DNA of 64,000 bases from Alteromonas sp. KC3 (GCF_016756315.1 NZ_AP024235.1:310001-374000), one strand, 5' to 3'; positions 1-9,919 are shown, counted from the stretch's first letter. Notes: generated from the letters alone by a model not told the origin. Numbers and translations: made by a program.

Positions 1-934
1 GTTGCTTGAGGCGCACCTTTCTCCACAGCAAAAAAAGTACGCTGTCGAAGGCATGAAAAAAGAGTATGCGTTTTGGATGCAATACAATGAAGTCTCACCG
101 CTTCGGGTAATAACTATGCCGTGTGGAGCAGTGTTAAATCGCTATTTTGATACTGAAGCTACACCACGACCGGAGTCGTACCGCGAAGATATTGAAACGG
201 CAGAAACCATTGGTGCAGACAAAGCCGCTTTCTATCAGCATGTGCGTGCTGCCTGTGAGTCTGGATGGGACTTTAGCTCTCGATGGCTTGAAGATCCGAA
301 TCAGCTTGCCAGCATTAGAACGACAGAAATAATTCCTGTTGATCTCAATGCATTGCTAGTCACACTAGAAAATACCTTAGCCAATGTAACCGAAGGCAAC
401 GAGAAAGCACGTTACAAAGTGGCGGCGACGCGCAGAGTAGAGGCGATTAATACCTACTTATACAGCGAAACCAAAAAAGGCTATTTCGATTACCACTATC
501 CAACTGATACGCAAACGTCAGTGGTGTCTGCTGCCATGACAGTGCCGCTATTTGTAGGCATTGCCGACAAACATCAAGCACAAGTGGTTGAAGCCACACT
601 AGGTGAGCATTTATTGAAAGCAGGTGGTTTGGTTACCACTGCTATTACAACGTCACAGCAGTGGGATGCACCTAATGGATGGGCACCTCTTCAGTTATTT
701 GCCGTTGAAGGCCTGCGTAACTATGGCTTCGAACGCATGGCCGCCAGCATTATGCGCCGTTTTTGCACCACGATTGAAGATACCTTTTTACAAAGCGGTG
801 TGCTGCTTGAGAAGTACAATGTGTGTGAGCCTACCGTCAAAGCGGGTGGTGGTGAATATGAAGTTCAGTTAGGTTTCGGGTGGACTAACGGCGTGTACAC
901 CCGCTTTCAAACCTATTTGCAAGATAATCAGTAA
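1..934 (+). CDS. Trehalase, GH37 family (3' part, cut by window start)
   Basis: C-terminal ~310 residues of an inverting alpha,alpha-trehalase that splits trehalose into two glucoses; a full protein is about 500-550 residues, so the first third or more lies upstream and the TTG at base 2 is not the real start. The visible part holds ESGWDFSSRW (the Asp matches the general acid, D312 of E. coli TreA), the family signature QWDAPNGWAPLQ, and EKYN followed 15 residues later by GGGEY, which matches the spacing of E496 (base) and E511 in TreA. GFGWTNGV closes the domain. The signal peptide, if any, is out of view, so periplasmic (TreA) and cytoplasmic (TreF) forms cannot be told apart. The convergent sigma-factor gene ends 2 bases beyond its stop. 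Confidence 0.93.
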   Translation, partial: LLEAHLSPQQKKYAVEGMKKEYAFWMQYNEVSPLRVITMPCGAVLNRYFDTEATPRPESYREDIETAETIGADKAAFYQHVRAACESGWDFSSRWLEDPNQLASIRTTEIIPVDLNALLVTLENTLANVTEGNEKARYKVAATRRVEAINTYLYSETKKGYFDYHYPTDTQTSVVSAAMTVPLFVGIADKHQAQVVEATLGEHLLKAGGLVTTAITTSQQWDAPNGWAPLQLFAVEGLRNYGFERMAASIMRRFCTTIEDTFLQSGVLLEKYNVCEPTVKAGGGEYEVQLGFGWTNGVYTRFQTYLQDNQ

Positions 935-936
935 AC

Positions 937-2577
937 CTATTCTTTTACTTGCATGCGCTTTCGCACTGTGTGCGAATGCCATGCGGCGGGTACAATAACA
1001 AGTACAGCAATAGCCACAAGTAACCACAAATAATGCTGGTCAAAGAGCGACAGCTGCGCAATATCTGCAGCCTTTTCACTGTTGGTATGCTCAGCGTACG
1101 CGAATGGCCCTATTGCGGCGTCGAGTGCAACAGAAAACCCTTGGCTGAAAGCACTTTGCCAACCTAACGACGATAGCGATGCATACGCATTGTATGCAAC
1201 GGCCGAGGCGCCAAAACCAATCACGCCAATAGCAACTGTGCCCAAACTTAACACACCAACTCCAACGGCGCCCACAGTGACTGCGCCAACAGATATAATG
1301 CCTACACTTATTGGGGCTACTGCAATACCGCCCCAGGCAAAAAGAATCCCATATGCATGACTACCGCCTGCAATCCAGCCATAAGCCGCCTTTTCATTTT
1401 GCTCAGGCATGCCAAACTGAAAGTGATAAAGCGGTACGCCAAAAAGTCGAATGCGACTGATGAGTGCTTTGCGTGATGATTTCTCTTGTACGGCTTCATC
1501 GTTAAACACATGTGGGTTAAATAGCCGCTCGTGCATTCGCAATGTCTTCATTGATGCAATCATTTGATACGACAGTCGTAAATATGCCACAACAAATGCA
1601 AGCACAAGCAATTGGGACAGAACCGTGAAAGTAATCGCAAATTGCGGCTTAGCAAGGGCCGCGTACTTCAACCCAATCATGCCAGCAACAAACAAAATGG
1701 CCCATGTCATAAATAGGGTGACAATGCGAATTACCAATTTACGTTCGTTCAGTGTTCGCGTTTGTGCTAAGGCCGCTTGCAACCCAAAAAAAGCACTGAT
1801 AAAACCTGATGCACTGGCCAGCAATGCAATAAACGCAGAAAGTGACAAATAGCTAGTGGCTTTAGCGGCCCCAGCACCGTAGGCTGCGGCCTTGGCTGGC
1901 GGTGATACCGAGCTGATGGCACTGAGCACTGCTGCGGTAAATGCAACACCGGGCTTACTGCGCTTAAGCGACTCTTCCACAATTGATGACATGGCTGCTT
2001 TGAGTAACTTACGGCCTCGCGAAAGTCGCTGCTTAGCGGTGTCCAGAGTTAGGTCGAGCTCTTGGGCAACACGTTCAATCGATTGCTGCTCGCGGTAATA
2101 CAGCACCAACGGCTCGCGATAGTGATTGTCCATACCTTCCAGTACTTGCCACATTAATGCTTCATGCTGCTGAGCAATAGCTTGCTCATCTAAGTTAACC
2201 GTTTTTGCTTCACTGAAGGCTACTGCATCGGTATGTGTACTGATAGTATCATCAAGAACGGTGCTTTGATGATGAGCGCTATGTCTGTGCTCTTTTCGTC
2301 TGTGGTGACTTACTTTAAATCGCAAAATTCCACACAGCCACGCTTTTAATTTTTCAGGGTCACGCAGCGTATCTAGCTTCATCCATGCTTCAATAAATGC
2401 CTCTTGCGCGATATCTTCACTTTGCTTTAAGTCGCCTACCGAAGAGTAGGCCAGTGAGCAAAGTAAATTTTGGTATCGGGTAACTATTTCGCAAAAGGCG
2501 TCGCGGTTACCTCCAAGTGAATGCATAACGAGGCTGGCGTCGTCGGCGTTATTAAGTACTAGGCGTTTTCTAAACAT
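937..2577 (-). CDS. ECF-type sigma factor fused to a C-terminal membrane domain
   Basis: 546 residues, about three times an ordinary ECF sigma factor. Residues ~18-95 are sigma region 2 (AFCEIVTRYQNLL, DIAQEAFIEAW) and ~138-195 are region 4 (REPLVLYYREQQSIERVAQE, then a TAKQRLSRGRKLLK recognition helix). After a linker come hydrophobic segments at ~245-270, ~283-308 and ~312-335, a polar stretch, a Gly/Val/Ser-rich stretch at ~412-462 with a loose 5-6 residue period (ISVGAVTVGAVGVGVLSLG), and a last membrane helix at ~517-535. No separate anti-sigma gene is next to it, so the membrane part may hold or regulate the sigma module itself; that is inference. The sigma domains are clear, the function of the tail is unknown. 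Confidence 0.85.
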   Translation of the reverse strand: MFRKRLVLNNADDASLVMHSLGGNRDAFCEIVTRYQNLLCSLAYSSVGDLKQSEDIAQEAFIEAWMKLDTLRDPEKLKAWLCGILRFKVSHHRRKEHRHSAHHQSTVLDDTISTHTDAVAFSEAKTVNLDEQAIAQQHEALMWQVLEGMDNHYREPLVLYYREQQSIERVAQELDLTLDTAKQRLSRGRKLLKAAMSSIVEESLKRSKPGVAFTAAVLSAISSVSPPAKAAAYGAGAAKATSYLSLSAFIALLASASGFISAFFGLQAALAQTRTLNERKLVIRIVTLFMTWAILFVAGMIGLKYAALAKPQFAITFTVLSQLLVLAFVVAYLRLSYQMIASMKTLRMHERLFNPHVFNDEAVQEKSSRKALISRIRLFGVPLYHFQFGMPEQNEKAAYGWIAGGSHAYGILFAWGGIAVAPISVGIISVGAVTVGAVGVGVLSLGTVAIGVIGFGASAVAYNAYASLSSLGWQSAFSQGFSVALDAAIGPFAYAEHTNSEKAADIAQLSLFDQHYLWLLVAIAVLVIVPAAWHSHTVRKRMQVKE

Positions 2578-2849
2578 ATTTTCTTTACGTTGTAGTGCGG
2601 ATAACTAATAAGTGCCTTCAATAAGAAAAAGGTGACACACTTTTTAAATTCGTTTTATTTTTTTATCACCTGCTTTGCGATATTGCGCCCGCAGCAATTA
2701 TTTTTCAAAAAAATATACTTTTCTCTGTCACCTATTTCTTTTAGTGCGGCACTTATTAAACAAGCCCATGTAGATAGCATCCGCTTTCTCAATTGGGACA
2801 TGTTTAACTTCAAAACAGTTTAATAGATCCGCAAAAGAGGATAGTTACC
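2578..2849. other. Divergent intergenic region, sigma factor / CIA30-like gene
   Basis: AT-rich spacer between divergent start codons. It must hold promoters for both sides, but I cannot assign convincing -35/-10 pairs. A 63-codon open frame here lacks a ribosome site and recognisable protein features and is not called. Confidence 0.4.
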
Positions 2850-3452
2850 GTGATGACATTATCATTTAAGGCTTTTACACAGCTAGTGATGGCAGGTGCA
2901 GTAAGTGTGTTGTTAGCGACGCCATGCGCACAAGCAGAAAATCAACTTAACACCACAATAGATGATTTTTCTGATAGTAGTGTTGCATCAACAGGGTTTG
3001 ATAGACAATTTCTTGATGACACGTTGGCAGGAGGTAGCACAACAACCACGAAGTTAATTTCAAACGGTATCTTGCGCGTAGAAGGCGACATTACACCGCC
3101 AAGAGGTCAACCCGGTTGGGCAAGTACCGTTATTCCACTAAGCGCAATGGGCGAGCCTTTCGATGCGAGTGCGCATACAGGCATAAGGCTTTTAATTAAA
3201 GTAACAAGTGGCAATGTAAGTCTTTCTGCAAACAGTACGCTGGTTAACAACTTTGACTACCATGCGGCCCCTATTGTGGTTAAAGCTGATGGCGATTTCC
3301 ATGAAGTGCACGTGCCGTTTAGTGCAATGAAGCGCACGTGGTCTGAGCAAACAGCTCTTGACCCGCACACGCTTAATAGCTTAAGCATAGTTGCCTATAG
3401 CATGCAAAGAGCTGCCTTCAATTTTGAAGTGGATGATGTTGGTTTTTATTAA
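2850..3452 (+). CDS. Exported CIA30-like (NDUFAF1-type beta-sandwich) protein
   Basis: 200 residues (199 if the ATG at 2853 is used); AGAGG at 2836-2840 serves either start. A signal peptide ends near CAQA|EN, so the protein is periplasmic or outside. The mature part has the layout of the CIA30 family, a galactose-binding-like beta sandwich: IDDFSD at the start, a GGSTTT stretch, WASTVIPLS, GIRLLIKVTSG, and a closing NFEVDDVGFY strand. In bacteria this fold appears as a carbohydrate- or partner-binding module; no catalytic residues are evident. The acyltransferase gene follows 45 bases downstream in the same direction, so the two may be co-transcribed. The family call rests on pattern, not a search. 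Confidence 0.6.
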   Translation: MMTLSFKAFTQLVMAGAVSVLLATPCAQAENQLNTTIDDFSDSSVASTGFDRQFLDDTLAGGSTTTTKLISNGILRVEGDITPPRGQPGWASTVIPLSAMGEPFDASAHTGIRLLIKVTSGNVSLSANSTLVNNFDYHAAPIVVKADGDFHEVHVPFSAMKRTWSEQTALDPHTLNSLSIVAYSMQRAAFNFEVDDVGFY

Positions 3453-3497
3453 AGCCGCACGGTAAACGCAACGCGAACAACAAGGTAAACACACCTA

Positions 3498-4757
3498 ATG
3501 GAAAACGGACAACATCAACGACTTTACTATTTAGACGCGGTGCGCAGCATCGCGCTGCTGCTCGGTGTTATCTTTCACGCTAGCCTGTCTTTTATGCCCA
3601 TTTTTATTGGGTGGGCTGTGATGGATATTTCAACAAGCTATGCTGTGGCTGTTTTTGTATTTGTGAGCCATACGTTTCGTATGCCGCTATTCTTTCTTAT
3701 TGCAGGCTATTTTACCTGTATGAGTCTTCAGCGAAGTCACATTGCAACCTTTGTTAAGTCTCGCGCAATTAAGTTAGCGCTGCCGCTGATAGTTGGCTGG
3801 TTCATACTTCGCCCACTTATTGTAAGCGGGTGGGTAGCCGGTGGGCAAAGTATGCAAGGCGAGGTTGATATTGCATTTGCTTTTTTGCAGGGCCTAGATA
3901 CGTTTAACGCACTTCCCAGTGGTTTTTTAGTGGGCACTCACCTTTGGTTTTTGTACTACTTGCTGTTGATTACGGCCAGTTTTATGGCGATACGCTTTAC
4001 GCTTAACAAGGCAAACATTAATAGTGCGCGTTTAGGAGCAAAACTGGTTTCATGGTGTTGGCCTGAATTCAATAAAGATAACACGCAACCCCTTCGGCTA
4101 ATCTTGGTGCCGATAACAAGAGGCTTAGTTTTTATTCTTCCCACTGCGTTAAGCGTTTGGTTTATGCAAGGGTGGGGAATAGATACACCTGACAAATCGC
4201 TATATATACATTGGCCTGTATTTTTGCTGTATTTCGGTTGGTTTTCACTTGGCTATGTGCTTTACGGTAACCTACAAGCGTTTACTATCTTTACCAAAAT
4301 GACGGTGGTAAAAGTGTGTATTGGCGCGGTGGCACTTATTACTGCTGTTGCACTTACCCCATATGAAATGCAAAAAGGGCACCCGTATTTCATTCAACTT
4401 AAAATGGTGTTTTGTATTTGCTACGCATTGGTAATGTGGGCGCTGGTGCCATTGGCGATAGCAATGTGCAAAAAGCTGTTTTCTAAAAAGCGTGCGTGGG
4501 TGCGTTATGTGGCCGATGCATCGTATTGGATTTATCTTATTCACTTACCCATTGTGGTGGGGTTACAAGTTGCCGTGGCTGAGTTGCCGCTACACTGGGC
4601 GGTAAAATGGTTCAGTATATGTGCTGTGACCCTTTGCTTTGCACTTGTGACTTACGCCCTGTTAGTTCGCACAACGCTAATTGGGCGGGTGCTTACAGGT
4701 ACCATTTTTCAGAAAAGCTCCCCATCAATGAGTCAAAAATTGCCCGTACAAAATTAA
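3498..4757 (+). CDS. Acyltransferase 3 family integral membrane protein (OpgC-like)
   Basis: 419 residues with about ten hydrophobic helices. The N-terminal YYLDAVRSIALLLGVIFHAS carries the family's D-x-x-R pair and the catalytic-type His of acyltransferase 3 proteins; FRMPLFFLIAGYFT and a late WIYLIHLPIVVGLQV are also typical. These enzymes move acyl groups (acetyl, succinyl) from the cytoplasm onto glycans. The closest pattern is OpgC/MdoC, which succinylates osmoregulated periplasmic glucans, but no opgGH genes are nearby, so the acceptor is unknown. It lies between a CIA30-like exported protein and a hybrid histidine kinase on the same strand. Confidence 0.85.
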   Translation: MENGQHQRLYYLDAVRSIALLLGVIFHASLSFMPIFIGWAVMDISTSYAVAVFVFVSHTFRMPLFFLIAGYFTCMSLQRSHIATFVKSRAIKLALPLIVGWFILRPLIVSGWVAGGQSMQGEVDIAFAFLQGLDTFNALPSGFLVGTHLWFLYYLLLITASFMAIRFTLNKANINSARLGAKLVSWCWPEFNKDNTQPLRLILVPITRGLVFILPTALSVWFMQGWGIDTPDKSLYIHWPVFLLYFGWFSLGYVLYGNLQAFTIFTKMTVVKVCIGAVALITAVALTPYEMQKGHPYFIQLKMVFCICYALVMWALVPLAIAMCKKLFSKKRAWVRYVADASYWIYLIHLPIVVGLQVAVAELPLHWAVKWFSICAVTLCFALVTYALLVRTTLIGRVLTGTIFQKSSPSMSQKLPVQN

Positions 4758-4830
4758 TAGCGCAAATTTAGTTAAAGGTAGGCTACACTGAGAAAATTAC
4801 ATCACTTTTCGTAGAGCTAATTTCTTTCGA

Positions 4831-7074
4831 ATGAATGTTTTTGGTTTTCGCGCCATTGCGGTGCCATTACTCTTTTCATTAGTCTGCTTCTTTTCATTGC
4901 TTATGGGCGCTGAGAATGCTGTCGCGCAATCAACGCCAAAGAAATCGTACAGTGTCATAGTCGTTAATTCCTTCAACGAATCTGACTTTGAAGTGCGATT
5001 GATGTATCGGCTAATGAATGGCATTGCCGATCACGAAGATGTGCTGGTACTTACCGTGCCGCCTTATTACGCCGACGCCGTTGATACCTTGGGCGAAGAC
5101 GTAAAACAAACAGTCATCGATAACTTTCACTATCAAATACAAAGCCTGTTGAAAACCGAAAATGACGTTGATATCCGTCGTATTGTTGCCATAGGCCGGC
5201 ATGCTAGCGTATTTATAGACAGTAACCCTGACCTGTTGCCATTTAGTAATCGCTATTTTCTGCATATTGATTGGAAGCCTAAAAAGGGCACATTAGTGCC
5301 GTCAGACTACGATCCAAAATCATCGTTCAGGCAGATAATGACCAGTTTGCCAGAAACGAAAGAAATATTGTTTGTTTATGGTTCACGAGAAATGACGGTT
5401 GATGTGAACCTTGTGAACAAGTTTTTAAATAGTGCTCCACAAGGCGTAACCGTGCATTACTTAAACCCATTGCAAGCGCCAACTGAAACACTATTTAAAC
5501 TTAAACAAAGCGCGCCCGGCACGCCGATTATTTATATTAACTACAAATATTACGAGCGACGCTGGAAAGCAGTGCACGACTACCTTGTATCACAGCAAGA
5601 GCACCCAGTGTTTACTATCTTTGCGCACAATGTGGATAGATACGCGGGGGGCGCGGTTGTTGTGCCAGAGCGCTTGGCCGATATGGCAATTGATATTGCA
5701 CGAGGGAGTGAGTTTTCGCAATCAGACAATGCCGCTATTCGCTTACAGTTTAACGCTCAGCAGCTTGATAAGTGGAATATTGATGCATCAGCGTTACCTG
5801 ATGACGCTGAAATTGTAAATGAAGACCCAGCGGTATTTTCATTAGAATCAGTATTGCTTATCGCGTGTGCCTTTATGGGAATAATCATGATGATGACCAT
5901 CTACATTATTCTCAAATCTCGGGCGAATAATAAGGTATTAAGGCTCGCGTTAGCGCAGGCCGACAGTGCCAATAAATCGAAAAGCGAGTTTCTTGCCAAC
6001 ATGAGCCATGAAATAAGAACGCCCATGAACGGTGTGCTTGGTACATTGCAAGTTCTAGAGCGGACAACCGGCGAGGCCAAAACGCGTGGTTTGGTGAGTA
6101 AAGCTATTTACTCAGCGAATACCTTATTAACCATTATTAACGACATTCTTGATTATTCAAAAATAGAAGCCAATAAGCTTTCGTTAGAGGCGCATCCGTT
6201 TTCCATGTATGCAGTGGTAGATTCGGTAGTTTCAGATATGACAAAGGATGCTCGTCAAAAGAGAATTGAACTGGCAATAGAAGCAGATGACACCTTTGAA
6301 GATGGTTGGTTAGGCGACCCAGTACGCACTCGCCAAATTGTACTTAATCTAGTGTCGAACGCGGTAAAGTTTACGGAAAAAGGCCGGGTTGTAGTTCGCC
6401 TAGCGTGTGATGCCGAGGATAATCAGCACGATGACGTTTTAACGTTAACCGTAATTGATACCGGCATAGGCATGAGCGACGAAGCACAGCGTAGCTTGTT
6501 TGAGCGCTTTACGCAGGCTGATAGTTCCACAACACGGCGATTTGGTGGTACAGGGCTGGGGATGTCGATCACGCTTAATTTAGTAAGAATGATGGGCGGC
6601 GATATTCAAATAAGTAGTCACGAAGGAGAAGGGACAACCATAACGGTATCGTTGCCGTTATTGCGAGCTGAAGTGATCGCGAATAATACCGAGCTTACGC
6701 AAGCTCCAGACTTAGAAGGTATGCGTATTTTGGTAGCAGAAGATAATGCGATTAACCGCGCTGTAATAGAGTCGATGCTTGAACCCACAAAGGCTACTGT
6801 TTCAGTTGTTGAAAATGGTGAATTGGCCGTAAATGCTATCCGTAATGGGCAGTTTGATCTGGTGTTAATGGACATTCAAATGCCGGTAATGGACGGCGTA
6901 GAAGCATGTACACTTATAAAGCAAATACACAAAGATCTTACGGTTATTGCGCTCACTGCCGATGCAATGGGGTCCGATGTTGAGCGCTTTTTTAATGTAG
7001 GCTTTAGCGCTCACATCGGAAAGCCAATAGAAATGAATACACTCTATAAGTACTTAGACAAGTTCAGCACCTAA
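4831..7074 (+). CDS. Hybrid sensor histidine kinase / response regulator with periplasmic binding-protein-like sensor
   Basis: 747 residues. A signal anchor (~8-30) is followed by a periplasmic region of about 300 residues (YSVIVVNSFNESDFEVRLMY onward) that resembles ABC substrate-binding-like sensor domains, then a membrane helix at ~337-360. The kinase has H393 in MSHEIRTPMNG, an N box (VLNLVSNAVKFT), DTGIGM and GGTGLGMSITLN ATP-lid motifs, and a C-terminal receiver with D681 in LMDIQMPVMDG and a conserved Lys in GKPIE. There is no HPt domain or output domain, so the phosphate must pass to a partner encoded elsewhere. The periplasmic ligand is unknown. Confidence 0.9.
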   Translation: MNVFGFRAIAVPLLFSLVCFFSLLMGAENAVAQSTPKKSYSVIVVNSFNESDFEVRLMYRLMNGIADHEDVLVLTVPPYYADAVDTLGEDVKQTVIDNFHYQIQSLLKTENDVDIRRIVAIGRHASVFIDSNPDLLPFSNRYFLHIDWKPKKGTLVPSDYDPKSSFRQIMTSLPETKEILFVYGSREMTVDVNLVNKFLNSAPQGVTVHYLNPLQAPTETLFKLKQSAPGTPIIYINYKYYERRWKAVHDYLVSQQEHPVFTIFAHNVDRYAGGAVVVPERLADMAIDIARGSEFSQSDNAAIRLQFNAQQLDKWNIDASALPDDAEIVNEDPAVFSLESVLLIACAFMGIIMMMTIYIILKSRANNKVLRLALAQADSANKSKSEFLANMSHEIRTPMNGVLGTLQVLERTTGEAKTRGLVSKAIYSANTLLTIINDILDYSKIEANKLSLEAHPFSMYAVVDSVVSDMTKDARQKRIELAIEADDTFEDGWLGDPVRTRQIVLNLVSNAVKFTEKGRVVVRLACDAEDNQHDDVLTLTVIDTGIGMSDEAQRSLFERFTQADSSTTRRFGGTGLGMSITLNLVRMMGGDIQISSHEGEGTTITVSLPLLRAEVIANNTELTQAPDLEGMRILVAEDNAINRAVIESMLEPTKATVSVVENGELAVNAIRNGQFDLVLMDIQMPVMDGVEACTLIKQIHKDLTVIALTADAMGSDVERFFNVGFSAHIGKPIEMNTLYKYLDKFST

Positions 7075-7084
7075 CTCAATTGCA

Positions 7085-8878
7085 CTAAGCGGTGCGACCA
7101 CTCATATCAATAGACATTACCAATTCATCCAGAATATTATTTAAATCTGAAATTTTCTCGTGCGCAATAAAAATGCTCATATTGGAGTCGACGCTAACGT
7201 GTTCGTCGCTGACATGACTATCGAAGGTACTATCCAGTGCCGTTTGCATACGCTCGAAGAATGAACGAGCGCTACGCTCTTCAATATTGCGCAAGCACAA
7301 AATAAATTGCTCTGTGCCGAAGCGACCTAAAATATCATTGCCACGAGTACTGTTTTGCAGGGTTTGGGCAATTTGTCTTAATACAGCATCACTTTGCGTT
7401 GCCCCCAGTTTGCCGGTGATTTCGCGCAAGTTACTAATATCGAATATAGCAATAGCAATGGCGCGACCACCCTTTGGTGCATCAAGACTGTTTATGCGGC
7501 TAATAGCCGTATTAGCATTAAGCAGTTGAGTAACAGGGTCGATTGCTTTACTGGCAAGGTGCTTTTTGCGCATTACATAGCCAGCAATTAGTGCAATAAG
7601 TCCGAATACAGCAATGGCGGCTATCAAGGTATTTTGGCGTAGCCGTTCAGCCGCTTCTATTTCAGACTCTAAATCGTAAATTCGGTTTCGTAGGTTCGCG
7701 GCGCTGAGTATACGCGCAGAATCTTGATTAGTGACCCTGCGTTTTTCCGCTTCAGCCGCAAAAAGTTGGTTAGCCTTTTTCGCATTTTCTAAGTCACCCA
7801 GCGCAATATACATCGCCAAATTAAAGCTTAAATAGTCAAGGTTGCTTCTAAAGTTGGCAGGCACGAAGGTGTCGTTTTCTGCAAAACTGTCGACATACTG
7901 CTGCACACATTCTAAGTCGTTATTAAACAAACACACTTCGGTTTTGTGCCAGTTGTAAAACAGTGTGGCCAGTGAACTAGAAATACCAGAAACGGCTTTT
8001 TCAAAGTCGGGAAGCGTGTACGCCAGCTGATTGTAATTTTTGGTTTTACGGTAGTAATACGACAGCGCATATTGATAGTGATAGTTAGTAAGTGGCGTAT
8101 TCACTTCGCTATTAATAGTGCCATATTCCAAAATACGTTGGTACGCTTCATCGGTTTGGCCGCTGGCCAGTAATGACACGATAGCGCTAATTAGAATACT
8201 GAGTTTATTACTGCCTTTATATACTTTCAGGCCCATTTCATGGGCTTTTAAATACTGTTCAGCAGCAAGCGCGTGCTGTTCAAGGTTGCCATACAACAGC
8301 CCAATCGAGTTATGAATGTGCGCAAGTTCAGCAGGGCTGCCATCGTCAGAATAGCGCTGTAATACGTTAAACATTTTGCTGAGACGTTCTGCTTCATCGG
8401 CATTTTCAGAGCAGTAGGTAATAAGCCCCAGCGATGCACTGGTGAAAATATCACTGTGTTGGGTAGGTGACGATATTTCTTGCGCCGTAGTGTAGTACCC
8501 ACAGCGATTGGGGTGCTCGCGCATATCATAAATAAACCCAATTTGATAAATAGCAGAGGCATACGCGTACGAGCTTTTATCAATATTGTTTTGAGCAGTA
8601 ATGCCATCAAGCAATTTAAGCGCTTCTGATAGCTTACCTTCACATATTAAAAACTGTCCCTTAGCCGCTGACAGGGCAAAGCGTTGCTGGGTAGACAAAG
8701 TATCTAGCTGTAATGTGGCATTAAGCTCGGGCAATAATGCCGGTGCTGGGCAGTCCCACGACGGGGTTTGCATTTTCTGAATAACGGCATCGACATTATC
8801 GGCGGCGACAGCACGCTGCGCCAAAGAAGAAAGGCCAATAACAAGAGCCCAGAGCAATAAGCTAACTATATTTCGCAT
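7085..8878 (-). CDS. TPR-repeat signalling protein with degenerate GGDEF domain
   Basis: 597 residues: a signal peptide (cleavage near AVAA), a periplasmic region of helical TPR-like repeats to ~400, a membrane helix at ~413-435 and a cytoplasmic GGDEF-type domain at ~440-597. The signature loop reads FGTEQF (520-525) instead of (Y/F)GG(D/E)EF, so the second Gly and the catalytic acidic pair are altered. An active diguanylate cyclase is unlikely; such domains usually act as binding or structural modules. IAIFDISNLREI supplies only part of the Mg/GTP site. It is convergent with the hybrid kinase gene, 10 bases apart, and ends with short coding-free DNA before the DMT transporter. Confidence 0.85.
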   Translation of the reverse strand: MRNIVSLLLWALVIGLSSLAQRAVAADNVDAVIQKMQTPSWDCPAPALLPELNATLQLDTLSTQQRFALSAAKGQFLICEGKLSEALKLLDGITAQNNIDKSSYAYASAIYQIGFIYDMREHPNRCGYYTTAQEISSPTQHSDIFTSASLGLITYCSENADEAERLSKMFNVLQRYSDDGSPAELAHIHNSIGLLYGNLEQHALAAEQYLKAHEMGLKVYKGSNKLSILISAIVSLLASGQTDEAYQRILEYGTINSEVNTPLTNYHYQYALSYYYRKTKNYNQLAYTLPDFEKAVSGISSSLATLFYNWHKTEVCLFNNDLECVQQYVDSFAENDTFVPANFRSNLDYLSFNLAMYIALGDLENAKKANQLFAAEAEKRRVTNQDSARILSAANLRNRIYDLESEIEAAERLRQNTLIAAIAVFGLIALIAGYVMRKKHLASKAIDPVTQLLNANTAISRINSLDAPKGGRAIAIAIFDISNLREITGKLGATQSDAVLRQIAQTLQNSTRGNDILGRFGTEQFILCLRNIEERSARSFFERMQTALDSTFDSHVSDEHVSVDSNMSIFIAHEKISDLNNILDELVMSIDMSGRTA

Positions 8879-9013
8879 GAAGAAAACGTTTTTATTTTTT
8901 CTTCATCATAACGATTTGACGCCGCAACTACTACTTTTGTACTAGAAAAGTTGACGCTATTTTGTGACGAATTATGAATAGTACTAGCACAGGTGTTGCC
9001 GGCAATACCTGTT

Positions 9014-9898
9014 TTAATGCGTAGTGGGAGCGCCAAAACTTACCAAAATAGCCACACCAATTAGTGCGATAGCCGACCATGCCACAGTGGCTTTGGTGGC
9101 TTTTTCGCCCAAAGCCCATGCCACGCCCAGCGACATTAGCGCACTAGTTGCAATAAGCGTTTGCACCACAGCTGCCTTGGCATAGGCAAACGCGAACATT
9201 TGCAGGTAAATAGCGGCAGTCGTACCCAATAAGGTGGCCATAATAAAGGCTGGCCAAACGCGCGAGCCTTTTTCAATACTTGGCATGTACTTGGTTTTGG
9301 TAAAGGCAATAAAAGGCACCACAAAAAACATACCGCCAATTAAACGCAAAAAGGCGGCACTGGCAGCATCTACTTCACCTGAGCTTAAAATATCACGGCT
9401 TACTACCGCGCCTACGGCCTGACATAGCGCGGCGCCAACCCCATACAAATAGCCGCTGGTGGCAAACACGTGGGTAGTGCTGCGTTTGCGTGCTTTAATT
9501 ACCATATCGACAGACAATAGCACTACCGCCACGCCAACCCATTGCTGCCAGGTTATCCATTCGCCAATAAAGGCCATGGCGAATAGCGCGGTAAAAAGCG
9601 GTGCGAGGGTTTCGGCCACCAGTACTGCTTGGCTGTCGCCAATGCTTTGTAAGGCTTTAAAAAAACAGGTGTCGCCAATACCAATGCCAATAAGGCCACT
9701 TAGCAACAGCCATAAAATAGTGTGAGTGGTTAAGCCTGTTGGCTGAACAAATACGAGTACCACCGCCAAAATAGCAATGGAGATAAGGCCTTTCCAAAAG
9801 TTCATGGTAAGCGGGGAAAACGCATTGCCTGTACCGCGAAATAATCGTGCAGCAATAGCCCAACAAAGCGCTGTACCTAGCGCAGCAAAAACACCCAT
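9014..9898 (-). CDS. EamA/DMT-family inner-membrane transporter
   Basis: About 294 residues from the preferred ATG at 9898; an upstream ATG at 9919 would add seven residues, but AGGTG sits five bases before the 9898 start. Ten hydrophobic helices form two EamA repeats; GIGIGDTCFFKALQSIGDSQ and the later IYLQMFAFAYAKAAVVQTL match the repeat ends where the family's conserved P/A-rich helices meet. Such exporters carry amino acids, nucleosides or other small metabolites; the substrate cannot be read from sequence. Monocistronic by context. Confidence 0.85.
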   Translation of the reverse strand: MGVFAALGTALCWAIAARLFRGTGNAFSPLTMNFWKGLISIAILAVVLVFVQPTGLTTHTILWLLLSGLIGIGIGDTCFFKALQSIGDSQAVLVAETLAPLFTALFAMAFIGEWITWQQWVGVAVVLLSVDMVIKARKRSTTHVFATSGYLYGVGAALCQAVGAVVSRDILSSGEVDAASAAFLRLIGGMFFVVPFIAFTKTKYMPSIEKGSRVWPAFIMATLLGTTAAIYLQMFAFAYAKAAVVQTLIATSALMSLGVAWALGEKATKATVAWSAIALIGVAILVSFGAPTTH

Positions 9899-9919
9899 TA
9901 AACACCTGAAAAAAAGCAT

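Noticed and set aside
2632..2823. 63-codon open frame before the CIA30-like gene
   Set aside because: AT-rich intergenic DNA, no ribosome site, no protein-like composition apart from a run of Phe.
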